64,000 nucleotides of DNA from Faecalibacterium sp. (GTDB lineage Bacteria; Bacillota; Clostridia; Oscillospirales; Ruminococcaceae). The position numbers and the translations under genes are program-made. The notes beneath the pieces are model-generated. The model saw only the letters and a program-made list of their open reading frames with translations, ran no database searches and had not been told where the DNA came from. The stretch covers positions 1-64,000 of the forward strand of contig JALCRP010000006.1 in NCBI GenBank assembly GCA_022652735.1. The letters run 5' to 3'. This document shows, in pieces, positions 35,869 to 44,480 of this stretch (the stretch's first letter is position 1; each line of letters starts with the position of its first letter).

Positions 35869-35977
35869 TTCAGGCCCCGCCTTTCCTTTTTTGCCCAGTA
35901 TAGCACACCGCACGGCGTTTGCGCCTGCCCGCCGAAGCCAACGCAACTTCTGCGCCGCTTTTTAGGGAAAATGTCTC

Positions 35978-36041
35978 TTGCGGCATCCCGATATGCCCAT
36001 TATAATGAAAGCGTTGTGTAAAATTCGGTTTGCCGAATTTT
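35978..36041 (+). promoter_or_regulatory. pfk promoter with palindromic operator candidate
   Basis: TTGCGG (35978-35983), 17 bp, TATAAT (36001-36006). A perfect inverted repeat AAAATTCGG-TTTG-CCGAATTTT (36020-36041) falls just after the expected transcription start, an ideal roadblock site for the divergent LacI-type protein. Confidence 0.65.
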
Positions 36042-36089
36042 GCAAAAGTTTCGGTTTTTTCGGCCTCTGTACAAGAGAAAGGCGGTATC

Positions 36090-37316
36090 ATGGCGGGAGA
36101 GAAGATTTTAATCGGGCAAAGCGGCGGCCCCACGGCCGCAATTAACGCGAGTTTGGCGGGTATCTGTGAGGAAGCGAAGCGCATCGGCGCGGCCGAGATT
36201 TTCGGCATGCGTTACGGCATCGAGGGCTTTTTGCAGGGCAAGGTATGCAGCCTTGGGCAGGCGCTGGAGGCGCAGGGCGCGCTTGCGCTGCTGTGCCGTA
36301 CGCCTTCCAGCTTTTTGGGCAGCTGCCGCTGCAAGCTGCCCGACCCCGCCGAGGATGAAACCGTCTGTGCCAAGGTTCTTTCCGCGCTGGAAACGCGCGG
36401 CCTCAGCGCCTTTTTCTATATCGGCGGCAACGATTCGATGGATACCATTGAAAAGCTCAGCCGCTATGGCAGCGCCAAGGGCAGCCCGGTTCGTTTCATC
36501 GGCGTGCCCAAAACGATTGATAACGATCTTTGCCTCACCGACCACACCCCCGGCTACGGTAGCGCCGCAAAATTTATTGCAGTCTCTTTATCGGAGATTT
36601 TGTGCGACGCCACGGTATATGACATCCCGAGCGTAACGGTTGTCGAGATCATGGGCCGCAACGCCGGGTGGCTAACGGGCGCCGCTTCGCTTTCGGCGCT
36701 TTCGGGCGGGCCGGGGCCGGATCTGGTGCTGCTGCCGGAGGCGGCGTTTGACGAAGAAGCTTTTTTGGCGCGCCTTACAGCGCTTTTGCGCCAAAAGCCC
36801 GGCTTGGTCGTGGCCATCAGCGAGGGCATCCGCGGCGCCGACGGCACCCTACTTTGTGAAAAGGGCGCGCCGGGCGCGGCCACCGATGCCTTTGGCCACC
36901 GGGCCATCCTTTCGGGCGCCGGCGAGTATCTGGCCGGGCGCATCCGGGCACGGCTCGGCTGCAAGGCGCGCGCCGTCGATCTCTCGATTTTGCAGCGCTG
37001 CGCCAGCCATCTTGCCAGCGCGGCCGACCTTACGGAAGCGCAGCGCGCCGGGGCAGCGGCCATGCAGGCCGCCGCGGCCGGCGAAACAGGCTGCATGGTG
37101 GCTTTCCGCCGGGCTGATGCCGAAGCCTATGCCTGCGAAACCGTAACCGTGCCGGTAGGGCAGGTTGCCAACCGTGAAAAGAAAGTTCCGCGGGAATGGA
37201 TCACGGCCGACGGCATGCAGGTGACGGACGCATTTGTGCATTATGCCGCCCCGCTGATTCAGGGCGAGGCCGCGCCTGTCTGGCAAAACGGTGTGCCCTG
37301 CCATTTGCATCTGTAA
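36090..37316 (+). CDS. 6-phosphofructokinase, probably PPi-dependent type
   Basis: 408 residues. PFK motifs: IGQSGGPTAAINAS at the N-terminus, IGGNDSMDT (~115) and GVPKTIDNDL (~150), EIMGRNAGWL (~190). The Lys in PKTIDND and the GGxDS form instead of GGDGS are features of pyrophosphate-dependent enzymes, so PPi rather than ATP is the likely phosphate donor (inference). Longer than classical ~320-residue PfkA. ATG 36090 follows AGAAAGGCGG. Divergent LacI regulator and operator-like palindrome suggest carbon-source control. Confidence 0.9.
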   Translation: MAGEKILIGQSGGPTAAINASLAGICEEAKRIGAAEIFGMRYGIEGFLQGKVCSLGQALEAQGALALLCRTPSSFLGSCRCKLPDPAEDETVCAKVLSALETRGLSAFFYIGGNDSMDTIEKLSRYGSAKGSPVRFIGVPKTIDNDLCLTDHTPGYGSAAKFIAVSLSEILCDATVYDIPSVTVVEIMGRNAGWLTGAASLSALSGGPGPDLVLLPEAAFDEEAFLARLTALLRQKPGLVVAISEGIRGADGTLLCEKGAPGAATDAFGHRAILSGAGEYLAGRIRARLGCKARAVDLSILQRCASHLASAADLTEAQRAGAAAMQAAAAGETGCMVAFRRADAEAYACETVTVPVGQVANREKKVPREWITADGMQVTDAFVHYAAPLIQGEAAPVWQNGVPCHLHL

Positions 37317-37356
37317 CTGCTTTCCGTAGCAAACCTTTTTCTCCCCCCAAAAAATT

Positions 37357-37388
37357 GCCTCCGCCTTTTCCGCGGGGGCTTTTTATTT
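37357..37388 (+). terminator. Terminator after pfk
   Basis: GCCTCCGC/GCGGGGGC stem with a CTTTTCC loop and TTTTTATTT. Confidence 0.8.
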
Positions 37389-37439
37389 GCTTTTTTGCAG
37401 CAAAACTTAAACGATTCTTAAAGATGCCTAAAGGCTTCT

Positions 37440-37475
37440 TTAAGGCTTATTTTGCTATAATCAAAGGCAAAGGAG
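37440..37475 (+). promoter_or_regulatory. Promoter of the VanZ-carboxypeptidase gene
   Basis: Extended -10 TGCTATAAT ending at 37461, no good -35. It would start transcription about 37468, just before AGGAG (37471-37475), leaving a ~20-nt leader. This decides the start at 37487 rather than the in-frame ATG at 37424. Confidence 0.65.
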
Positions 37476-37486
37476 CGTGGAAAGGC

Positions 37487-39088
37487 ATGTGGGATGTATG
37501 CCGCCCGGCATATCTTTTGGCCGGGCTTTTGGCAGGTATTGCGGTAGCGCTGCGGCAGCGGGCCATCTGGCAAAAAAACGGGCAGCGCCCCAGCGTGGCG
37601 CAATACGCCGGGGTTTTGCTGCTGGCTGTTTATATGGCGGTGGTGTTTTCTCTGACGATTGCGCCGGATTACGGCTATGCCCTGCATAATTTTGGCAGAA
37701 ATATCAATCTTGTCCCTTTGCGGGTGCTGGCTACAATCGCCGAAAATCCGCTAAACTTTTGGGGCAATCTGCTTATGTTTATGCCGCTGGGGCTGCTGGC
37801 CTGCCTGCTTTCGCGCCGCTACCGCCGGGCAGGTTGGTGCCTTTTGGCCGGGGCCGGGCTTTCGCTTTTTATCGAGCTTTGCCAGCTGTTTACGCCGCGC
37901 GCCAGTGACATCGACGATTTGCTGATGAATACGCTTGGGACGGCACTTGGCTGGGCCACGGGGCGGCTGCTTTTGGCGCTGACGGCCGGCCGAAAGGCAA
38001 ATTCCGCTCAAAAATGCGCTGCCCGCCCTGCAAACGCCGGGCAGCGTCTGCGTCAAGGCGCCTGCCCGGCCAATTCCGCCCCGTCATCAGCGCGCCGGTT
38101 GCAGCGCCGCTCCTGCCGCGATAGCGCGCTGGTACCGCTGACGGCCGCCTGCGTGGCGGGCGCCATGCTTTTTGCCGGGTTGCTGCCAAAGGAGGCTTTC
38201 CTCTTTTCGGCCGATTCCGGCGCATCTTCCGGCGAACCTAGCTTTTCTACGGATGTGCCTGTGCTTTCCTCTCTTCCCGCGCAGCACATAGAAAGCAGCA
38301 TTTCGCCTGCGGCGTTAGAAGCCGCCAGCGCACTGCTGTTGGATCTTACCAGCCAAACAACTCTGTATGCCTCGCACGAAACCGACCCCGTTGCGCCGGC
38401 CAGTACAACAAAATTGCTTACGGCACTGACTGCATGGGATTTTTGCGCGCCCAACGAGATCGTTTCCATCGGGCAAGAAGTAACTTATATTGCGGCCGAC
38501 GCCTCCCGTGCGGGGCTGATGCCCGGCGAAGAGTTAACCGTCGAGCAGCTTTATCATGCCATGCTGCTGCCTTCCGGCAACGACGCCGCCTATGCGCTGG
38601 CTGTATACGCAGGGCGCCGCATATCCGACGACGACAGCCTTTCCATCGAAGCGGCGCTGGATACTTTTATAGCCGCAATGAACGATAAGGCCGCCGCGCT
38701 CGGCGCATCCAATTCTCATTTTGTCTGCCCGGACGGCTATGACGCCGACGGCCAGTACACTACGGCCGCCGACCTCGCCTGCATTGCAGCGGCCGTGCTG
38801 CGCCAACCGCTTTTGTCCGAAATCTGCGGTACGCTCTCTTTTTCTGATACGTGGCCAAGCGGAGAGCAAGCCAGCTTTACAAACACAAATTTTCTGCTTG
38901 ACCCCACCAGCGAATATTACGACCCCGCCGTAATCGGCCTAAAAACCGGCCGCAGCAGCGCCGCGGGCTGCTGTCTGGTTGCCGCAGCAAAGCACGGCGG
39001 CGACACGTATTTAACGATCGTGATGGGCAGCAGCGAAACAGGCCGTTGGACAGATACCCGTGCGCTTTTCGCCTGTGTCGGGCTATAG
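37487..39088 (+). CDS. VanZ-like membrane domain fused to D-alanyl-D-alanine carboxypeptidase (S11)
   Basis: 533 residues. Residues 1-165 form a VanZ-like domain of about five helices with family marks NINLVPLRVL, NFWGNLLMFMPLGLLA, SLFIELCQLFTPR and DIDDLLMNTLGTALG. A basic Ala/Arg-rich linker (~168-205) leads to one more helix (~213-232), then a peptidase S11 domain (265-530) outside the membrane with all three motifs: PASTTK (nucleophile Ser ~305), SGN (~363) and KTG (~485). It should trim the last D-Ala from peptidoglycan stems. VanZ raises teicoplanin resistance by an unknown route; its fusion to a carboxypeptidase is unusual. Followed 160 bp later by a separately promoted glycosyltransferase gene. 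Confidence 0.92.
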   Translation: MWDVCRPAYLLAGLLAGIAVALRQRAIWQKNGQRPSVAQYAGVLLLAVYMAVVFSLTIAPDYGYALHNFGRNINLVPLRVLATIAENPLNFWGNLLMFMPLGLLACLLSRRYRRAGWCLLAGAGLSLFIELCQLFTPRASDIDDLLMNTLGTALGWATGRLLLALTAGRKANSAQKCAARPANAGQRLRQGACPANSAPSSARRLQRRSCRDSALVPLTAACVAGAMLFAGLLPKEAFLFSADSGASSGEPSFSTDVPVLSSLPAQHIESSISPAALEAASALLLDLTSQTTLYASHETDPVAPASTTKLLTALTAWDFCAPNEIVSIGQEVTYIAADASRAGLMPGEELTVEQLYHAMLLPSGNDAAYALAVYAGRRISDDDSLSIEAALDTFIAAMNDKAAALGASNSHFVCPDGYDADGQYTTAADLACIAAAVLRQPLLSEICGTLSFSDTWPSGEQASFTNTNFLLDPTSEYYDPAVIGLKTGRSSAAGCCLVAAAKHGGDTYLTIVMGSSETGRWTDTRALFACVGL

Positions 39089-39159
39089 CGGCATCCTTTT
39101 CCCCGCAGGATACGGCCGCACGGCGTTTCGGGGCCTTACGTGCTTTCCGGCGGGTTTTC

Positions 39160-39188
39160 TTGTGTTATGCGGCGCAAATTGCTATAAT
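39160..39188 (+). promoter_or_regulatory. Promoter of the GT-C glycosyltransferase gene
   Basis: TTGTGT, 17 bp, TATAAT with the extended TGC; GGGAGGAATATTTTG precedes the start at 39249. Confidence 0.75.
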
Positions 39189-39248
39189 ATTCCAGAAGAA
39201 ATGCCGTTTGCCGCCGATGCGCGGGCCGCGGCCGGGAGGAATATTTTG

Positions 39249-40469
39249 ATGCCGAAATGGGAAAAGGCCGCCTGTACATGGCTTGAACAGCATCTGCTGC
39301 TGATTTTTCTGGTGTTGGCTACGCTGTGCGCGTTTTTGGCCCGCTGCTGTATGCGGGGCTTTATCAGCGGCGACGCCAGCACTTTTTTGCTGCCGTGGTA
39401 TGAGCAGATCAAGGCCGGCGGCGGCTTTGCCGCGCTGAAAGCGCAAGTCGGCGATTACAACATCTTCTATCAGTTCTGGATCGCGCTGTTTACCTATCTG
39501 CCGCTGGCCCCGCTGACAGCCTACAAGGCTTTTTCCTGCGGGTTCGATTTTTTGCTGGCCGCGGCGGCCGGGTGGTATGTTTGGCGCCAAAGCTCGGCGC
39601 TGCGCGGCGCGCTTACCTATGCGGCGCTGCTGTTTACGCCCGTAGTTTTTCTCAACTCCGCCTGCTGGGCACAGTGCGACGCAATTTATACCTTTTTTGT
39701 GGTCGCCGCGCTGCTGTGCCTCGGGTACGAGCATCCGCTGCCGGCGTTTATTTTGCTGGGCATCGCATTTTCGTTCAAGTTGCAGGCGATGTTTATTCTG
39801 CCGGTATTTTTGTTTGTATATTTCTATAAAAAGCGCTACTCGATCTTCTATTTTGCGATTGTGCCGGCCATGATGCTTATTACCAGCCTTCCGGCGCTGC
39901 TTTTGGGCCGCCCTGTAAGCGATGTGTTCGGCATTTATGTGGCGCAGTCAAAGGCCGTACAGGCCATGTACTGGGGCTATCCCAGCTTTTGGTCGCTTTT
40001 CTGCCGCGACGATTACGATCAGTACGAGGTGCTCGGCACGGCGGCCATCCTGCTGACGTTTGTCCTGCTGCTGGCCTGCATGGCCGCGCTGGATCGGTGC
40101 AAAACGGCGCTCAACCGCAAAACGCTGCTGATCTTGGCGTTTTGGTTCAGCTATACGTGTGTGCTGTTTTTACCCAACATGCACGAGCGCTATGATTATC
40201 TGCCCTGCATACTGGCCGTGATACTTGCGTTTTTGGCGCCGCGCACCGCGCTGCCCGCCCTTGTGCTAAATGGCATTTCGCTGATGGGTTATGTGCGGTT
40301 TTTGTTCCATGTGCCAAGCGAAGTGCAGCTGCTGGCGTTCGTAAACCTCGCCGTATATGCCGTATACGCCGTGCTTTTGGTGCAGGAGCTACAGCGGCAG
40401 ACGCAGCTTGCCGCCCAAGCGCCGCAGGCGCCCTCGGCGCCCGAGCCTGTTTCTTCCGCCAAAACCTAA
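39249..40469 (+). CDS. GT-C-fold membrane glycosyltransferase
   Basis: 406 residues with 10-12 membrane helices. GT-C features: SGDASTFLLPWYEQI with an acidic residue in the first outer loop, CWAQCDAIYTFFVV, FSFKLQAMFILPVF and NMHERYDYLPC. Probably moves a sugar from a polyprenyl-phosphate carrier to an outer-surface acceptor. The W-x-Q-x-D, FK-x-QA and MHERY blocks recur in the N-terminal half of the 1047-residue protein at 48816, so the two are relatives. Start chosen at 39249 by the ribosome site; the frame is open farther upstream. Confidence 0.85.
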   Translation: MPKWEKAACTWLEQHLLLIFLVLATLCAFLARCCMRGFISGDASTFLLPWYEQIKAGGGFAALKAQVGDYNIFYQFWIALFTYLPLAPLTAYKAFSCGFDFLLAAAAGWYVWRQSSALRGALTYAALLFTPVVFLNSACWAQCDAIYTFFVVAALLCLGYEHPLPAFILLGIAFSFKLQAMFILPVFLFVYFYKKRYSIFYFAIVPAMMLITSLPALLLGRPVSDVFGIYVAQSKAVQAMYWGYPSFWSLFCRDDYDQYEVLGTAAILLTFVLLLACMAALDRCKTALNRKTLLILAFWFSYTCVLFLPNMHERYDYLPCILAVILAFLAPRTALPALVLNGISLMGYVRFLFHVPSEVQLLAFVNLAVYAVYAVLLVQELQRQTQLAAQAPQAPSAPEPVSSAKT

Positions 40470-40476
40470 CTCGGCC

Positions 40477-40512
40477 AAAAGCGCGCCGCCCTTTATAGGC
40501 GGCGCGCTTTTC
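40477..40512 (+). terminator. Terminator after the GT-C gene
   Basis: AAAAGCGCGCCGCC/GGCGGCGCGCTTTT, near-perfect stem with a 7-nt loop. Confidence 0.9.
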
Positions 40513-40533
40513 TGTGCCCGGCGCAGAACCAAT

Positions 40534-40599
40534 AAAAAGCCCCCTTAGCCTTGCAGCAGCGGTTTTCGCCGTTTGCCCAAAGCCGAGGGGGCTTTTTTT
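40534..40599. terminator. Second, bidirectional terminator
   Basis: AAAAAGCCCCCT...AGGGGGCTTTTTTT with a long loop (~40 nt), between converging genes. It may end the gcdB transcript. The rest of 40470-40771 has no gene. Confidence 0.7.
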
Positions 40600-40771
40600 G
40601 AGAGAAGGTTGGTTACGTTTAGAGCGCAGGCTGGCCCCGCGCAAAGGAGCGTTTTGTTTTTTTACACAGCACGGCCTTTTTCTTAACGGGATTTTAACGG
40701 AAGATGCCCCGCCGCGTGTGTTATAATGGCCGTATTCGGCATCCCCCCTTCGTTGGTTTTGCTGCGCCCAT

Positions 40772-41971
40772 TTAAGAAAGCAGCGTAACATAGATGCCGG
40801 TTAAAATGGCCGTCGTGATAACGCCGCAGATGTTGGCGCCCAGCGCGTAATCCAGAATAAAGGCGCGCGCGCCGGCTTTTTGCACTTCCTTTTGGGCAAC
40901 CTTGGCCGTTGAAGGCACACAGGATACGCCCGCGATGCCTACGGTTGGGTTAAAGTTGCCGCGGCGGAAGAAGTACACCACATATCCCCCCAAGATGCCG
41001 CCGATGCCCGACAGCGCCAGCGAAAGGATGCCCAACACCAGCAGCTTCAGCACATCCGGGTTGAGCAGCGTGCTTGCATCGCACAGCACGCCGAGGATCA
41101 GCCCCAAAAAGAACGTGGCGAAGTACAAAAAATTATCGCCAACCAGCGTTACATAATGCGAGATGTTGCTTTCGCGGATAACGATGCCGGTAAAGAAGCT
41201 CAAAAACAGCGGGGCCGCCACCGGGAACAAAAGGCACAGCAGCGCGTTAGTAATTACCGCAAACACCAGCTTTTCGCTTGAAGTGATGGATTTCTGCGGT
41301 TTTCGGTTTTCGATCGGCTTGCCGCGCAGCTCTTTTGGGATCAAGAGCTTAACGAGATACGGATAGCCTCCGTAGGTGAGGCTTAAGTAAAGATACGCCA
41401 CGATTGAGATCGGCACGAAATATTCCGGCGCAAGCTTCAGCGAGGCAAACAATACCATCGGCCCATCGGCGCCGCCGATGATGGATACGGCTGCGGCTGC
41501 GCCGTCGGCAAGGCCCATCAGCTTGGCGATCGGATAGGTAGCCACCGTGCCCAGCTCAGCAAACAGCGCGATCGTCATGCTGATAAACGGATGCGCCAGC
41601 ACATAGCCGATGTCACACAGCGTACCGATGCCCATAAACACGAGGCAGGCAATCAGGCCATTGCTGAAAGTGAGCGTATAAATGGGCTGTAAAAAATCGA
41701 TCTGCATATACTTCATCAGATCGTCTGTGGTTTTCAGCAGCGGGTCGATGATGAGGTTGCCCGTATCCGTAGCGTTCAAAAACAAAACGCCCGCATTGAC
41801 AGCCGACATGCCCAATCCCATCGGGATCATAATAAGCGGCTCCAGCGTACCTTTCTTCCCGAGATACACCAGCAAAAAGCCGAGGAAAATCAAAACGATG
41901 CGGCAAATAACGGTGCCGGGCGTCTGTGCAAACATGGTGCCGATGCCCTGAAAAAGATCCAGCCAGTTCAT
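40772..41971 (-). CDS. gcdB: Na+-transporting carboxylic-acid decarboxylase beta subunit
   Basis: 399 residues, about nine to eleven helices. Family blocks: GFLLVYLGKKGTLEPLIMIP, IGGADGPMVLFASLKLAP (conserved Asp of the ion path), GGILGGYVVYFF and FILDYALGANICGVI. Couples decarboxylation of biotin-bound CO2 to Na+ export. Oxaloacetate, glutaconyl-CoA and methylmalonyl-CoA pumps share this subunit, so the substrate is undecided; gcdB is the nearest guess. ATG 41971 overlaps the stop of the small upstream gene. No alpha subunit or biotin carrier in the window. Confidence 0.93.
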   Translation of the reverse strand: MNWLDLFQGIGTMFAQTPGTVICRIVLIFLGFLLVYLGKKGTLEPLIMIPMGLGMSAVNAGVLFLNATDTGNLIIDPLLKTTDDLMKYMQIDFLQPIYTLTFSNGLIACLVFMGIGTLCDIGYVLAHPFISMTIALFAELGTVATYPIAKLMGLADGAAAAVSIIGGADGPMVLFASLKLAPEYFVPISIVAYLYLSLTYGGYPYLVKLLIPKELRGKPIENRKPQKSITSSEKLVFAVITNALLCLLFPVAAPLFLSFFTGIVIRESNISHYVTLVGDNFLYFATFFLGLILGVLCDASTLLNPDVLKLLVLGILSLALSGIGGILGGYVVYFFRRGNFNPTVGIAGVSCVPSTAKVAQKEVQKAGARAFILDYALGANICGVITTAILTGIYVTLLS

Positions 41972-42111
41972 TTGGCATCCACCTTCTTTTCCCATGTCTT
42001 GCGGAAGGCGCGGATGCAGATCAGCGTAAGCTGCATCATCCCTGCGATTCCATACGAAATGACGATGCCGAGGCCCATAACCTCAAGCGGAATTAAAATA
42101 TCAGATGACAT
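41968..42111 (-). CDS. Tiny OadG-like gamma subunit of the Na+ pump
   Basis: 47 residues with one membrane helix (IPLEVMGLGIVISYGIAGMM and on) and a basic tail (RAFRKTWEKKVDAK). Size and position directly before the beta subunit, with an ATGA overlap, fit the gamma/delta anchor that holds the cytoplasmic carboxyltransferase to the beta subunit; the usual long C-terminal soluble part is absent. Start 42111 follows AAAGGAGAAGCAAT; the frame extends to 42183 without a ribosome site. Confidence 0.7.
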   Translation of the reverse strand: MSSDILIPLEVMGLGIVISYGIAGMMQLTLICIRAFRKTWEKKVDAK

Positions 42112-42140
42112 ATTGCTTCTCCTTTGCTTTATCCTAGCCA

Positions 42141-42169
42141 AGCATAAGAGAATCTGTAGAAATTTACAA
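42141..42169 (-). promoter_or_regulatory. Promoter of the decarboxylase subunits
   Basis: Minus-strand TTGTAA (42169-42164), 17 bp, TATGCT (42146-42141), ~30 bp before the small-subunit start, in the gap shared with the divergent LysR gene. Confidence 0.65.
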
Positions 42170-42255
42170 ATACATCCTGTCAATGACGATCATTCACAAA
42201 ACTTATCATCACTGCGGCGGCGCCAAAGCGGCCGCAAAAGAAAGGGGGGCTTTGT

Positions 42256-43161
42256 ATGGAGCTGCACTATCTTGAAATCTTTAATACGGTGGCGCGTGTG
42301 CAGAACTACCGCAAGGCCTCCGATATGCTGCACATCAGCCAGCCGGCGCTTTCGACGGAGATCAAGCGCCTCGAGGATCAGCTTGGCCTCAAGCTGTTCG
42401 ACCGCACCGGAAATCGCCTGACCTTAAACCAAAACGGCAGCATGCTGCAGCAGTATACCACGCAGATCTTCGGCATCATGGAGGATATGAAAGGCGCCGT
42501 CGAAAATGCAAAAGGCTTTGTCGGCGGTACGCTGAACATCGGCGCCAGCAATACCCCGGGCACCTATCTGCTGCCTACCGTAATGGCAGCCTTTCAAAAG
42601 CAGTACCCGGACACACGCTTTAATGTAACCGTCGCCGCCACAGAGGAAATTTCCGAAATGACCCGAGCCGGCGCGCTGGATTTTGCGATCAACGGAGGCA
42701 AATGTCAGTATTCCCGCTGTGTATGCGTGGAAAAACTGCTGGATGACCGGCTTGTGCTGGCGGCATCCCCGCAAAACCCGCTGGTGCAGCGCGGGCCGCT
42801 TCAGCCCAAGGATTTGCAGGGCGCGGGCTTTATCGTGCATAAGCCGAACTCGCAGCTTTACAATTATTACATCGGCCTCATGCAGCAGTGCGGCCTGCCG
42901 GAGCATGTCGTAATGTCTCTGGGCAACATCGACGCGATCAAAAACGCCGTGATGGCCGGCGTCGGCATTGCGCTTGTGCCCGAAATCGCGGTACGCAACG
43001 AGGTTTGCAAAGGGCTTTTATGCCTTCTGGACGAATCGTTTGCCGGCTTAGAATATCCTTACAGCCTGATTTACAATAAAAACCGAGCCGTTTCGGCCAC
43101 GGCTTTGCGCTTTATGGAGTTTTCGCGGAGCTATTTGCACGGCGCAGCACACGTGAACTGA
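42256..43161 (+). CDS. LysR-family transcriptional regulator
   Basis: 301 residues. Winged HTH (ELHYLEIFNTVARVQNYRKA, SQPALSTEIKRLEDQLG), then the effector-binding domain (SLGNIDAIKNAVMAGVGIAL). Divergent from the Na+-pump genes at 144 bp, the classic layout for a LysR regulator and its target; it probably senses the decarboxylase substrate or product (inference). AAAGGGGGGC ribosome site. Confidence 0.93.
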   Translation: MELHYLEIFNTVARVQNYRKASDMLHISQPALSTEIKRLEDQLGLKLFDRTGNRLTLNQNGSMLQQYTTQIFGIMEDMKGAVENAKGFVGGTLNIGASNTPGTYLLPTVMAAFQKQYPDTRFNVTVAATEEISEMTRAGALDFAINGGKCQYSRCVCVEKLLDDRLVLAASPQNPLVQRGPLQPKDLQGAGFIVHKPNSQLYNYYIGLMQQCGLPEHVVMSLGNIDAIKNAVMAGVGIALVPEIAVRNEVCKGLLCLLDESFAGLEYPYSLIYNKNRAVSATALRFMEFSRSYLHGAAHVN

Positions 43162-43224
43162 TACCCGGCGCAGCTTTTTCGCGGGGCGCCGTGGCAGCAA
43201 AAAAAGCATACTGCCGCAAAAAGG

Positions 43225-43271
43225 AAAAACCGCCCGGCCGGCCTGCAAAGGCCAAACCCGAGCGGTTTTTT
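43225..43271. terminator. Bidirectional terminator between lysR and the GDSL gene
   Basis: AAAAACCGC...GCGGTTTTTT with an inner GGCCTGCAAAGGCC hairpin. Confidence 0.85.
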
Positions 43272-43366
43272 GTATATTCCATTCGTGCGCCGCGCATTTC
43301 CGTCCTGTGCCGCAAAAGGTGCAACACGCATTTCGCTTTTTCGTCGGCGATCGGCCGGAAACTCTG

Positions 43367-44344
43367 TCAGCCGGCGGCCGCAAAGGCAGTGCCCGGCACC
43401 CATTCGTTATCCGAAGCATACTGCGTATGGCTGCGCAGATAGTTCACCCATGCGGTATAGCCGCTGCCCGCCGTAAAGTGGATGCCATCGGTTGCGGCAT
43501 AATCGGCGTTTAGATTTCCGTCGCTATCGGCCATCGCATCCCACAGGTTGAGAAAGCAGCAGCCTTTTTCGGCGGCCATCTCGGCCAGCTTTTCGTTGAT
43601 CTGCTGGAGATGGCTGCTTTCAAGGCCGGGCTTTTCGGCCGCGGTTTCGGGCCGCACGGGCGGGATCGACTGCACATAGATGATCGTGCCTTCGCCAAGC
43701 GTTTTGCGCAGATCATCCAGCATCTGGCCGTAATAGGCCAAGAAAGAATCGTCCGCGCCGGTATTTACCAGCGTGTTCGTGCCCAGCAGCACATACACCT
43801 TTTTCGGCTGTTTGGCCGCCAGCGTATCCAGCACTACCTCGGCGCCGCGCTCGGGGTGTGTTACCGTCGTGCGGTTCACTATCGCATCCGGGCCGATGCC
43901 CACATAGCCGCAGATCAGCGCGCCCGAAAGATTGATGCCATATTCCGTAAAGCCTTCTGTAAGGCTGTCGCCCACAAAGGCGGCATCCGAGAAGTAATCA
44001 AGGCTGACCTGCCCGCGCTCTTTAAGCTGGATCGTATCCAAGCCATAGCTTTGCACGGTATAAGCGCCCGCCGCCTGCAAAATCGGGCCGTAGGCGTTGC
44101 CCTCGGCCGCGCTGCCGCCGCCCTGCATCGGCAGCGGCGCCAGCACCTCAGAAAGTGTATCTGCGGAGCTTGCCGTGCTTTCGGCGGCATCCGCACGGTG
44201 CTTTTTGCCGCTCTCGATGATCTTTGTCAGCGCCAGCGAAACCAAAAGGATCGCCGCCGCACAGAGGGCAAACCGGCCATAGCCGATCAGCCGCCGTTTG
44301 AAGCGGCTTTTCCGGCGCGCATGCACATTATAATCGTTTCCCAT
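43367..44344 (-). CDS. SGNH/GDSL-type hydrolase, membrane-anchored
   Basis: 325 residues. A basic N-terminus and one helix (~24-43) anchor it outside the cell. SGNH blocks: FVGDSLTEG (nucleophile Ser ~126), GYVGIGPDA, LLGTNTLVN (block III, Asn) and TDGIHFTAGSG (Asp and His). Likely an acyl- or acetyl-ester hydrolase acting on wall polymers. Monocistronic between two terminators. Confidence 0.88.
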   Translation of the reverse strand: MGNDYNVHARRKSRFKRRLIGYGRFALCAAAILLVSLALTKIIESGKKHRADAAESTASSADTLSEVLAPLPMQGGGSAAEGNAYGPILQAAGAYTVQSYGLDTIQLKERGQVSLDYFSDAAFVGDSLTEGFTEYGINLSGALICGYVGIGPDAIVNRTTVTHPERGAEVVLDTLAAKQPKKVYVLLGTNTLVNTGADDSFLAYYGQMLDDLRKTLGEGTIIYVQSIPPVRPETAAEKPGLESSHLQQINEKLAEMAAEKGCCFLNLWDAMADSDGNLNADYAATDGIHFTAGSGYTAWVNYLRSHTQYASDNEWVPGTAFAAAG

Positions 44345-44420
44345 GTCTCACCCTCCCGTGTGCGCAGTTTACCACATTTCACCGCTGCGCGCAAGGCGCA
44401 CGGCCCGCAAAACCCCGCCT

Positions 44421-44467
44421 AAAAAAGCAGCGCCCGCCGCACTCCATTGTGGTGCCGCAGGCGCTGC
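44421..44467 (-). terminator. Terminator of the ABC exporter operon
   Basis: GCAGCGCC...GGCGCTGC long hairpin followed by TTTTTTA on the minus strand. Confidence 0.85.
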
Positions 44468-44480
44468 TTTATTCAAGTTT

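Noticed and set aside
37424..37486. Longer N-terminus (ATG 37424) for the VanZ-carboxypeptidase
   Set aside because: It lies upstream of the TGCTATAAT box and lacks a ribosome site; ATG 37487 follows AGGAG.
37487..39088. A vanXYZ-type glycopeptide resistance cluster
   Set aside because: No VanA/B-type ligase, VanH, VanX or VanRS gene is nearby; the carboxypeptidase is an ordinary S11 type.
40700..40735. Plus-strand TATAAT box (40722-40727) suggesting a small RNA antisense to gcdB
   Set aside because: No -35 at proper distance, and no terminator or structure follows it before the gcdB coding region.
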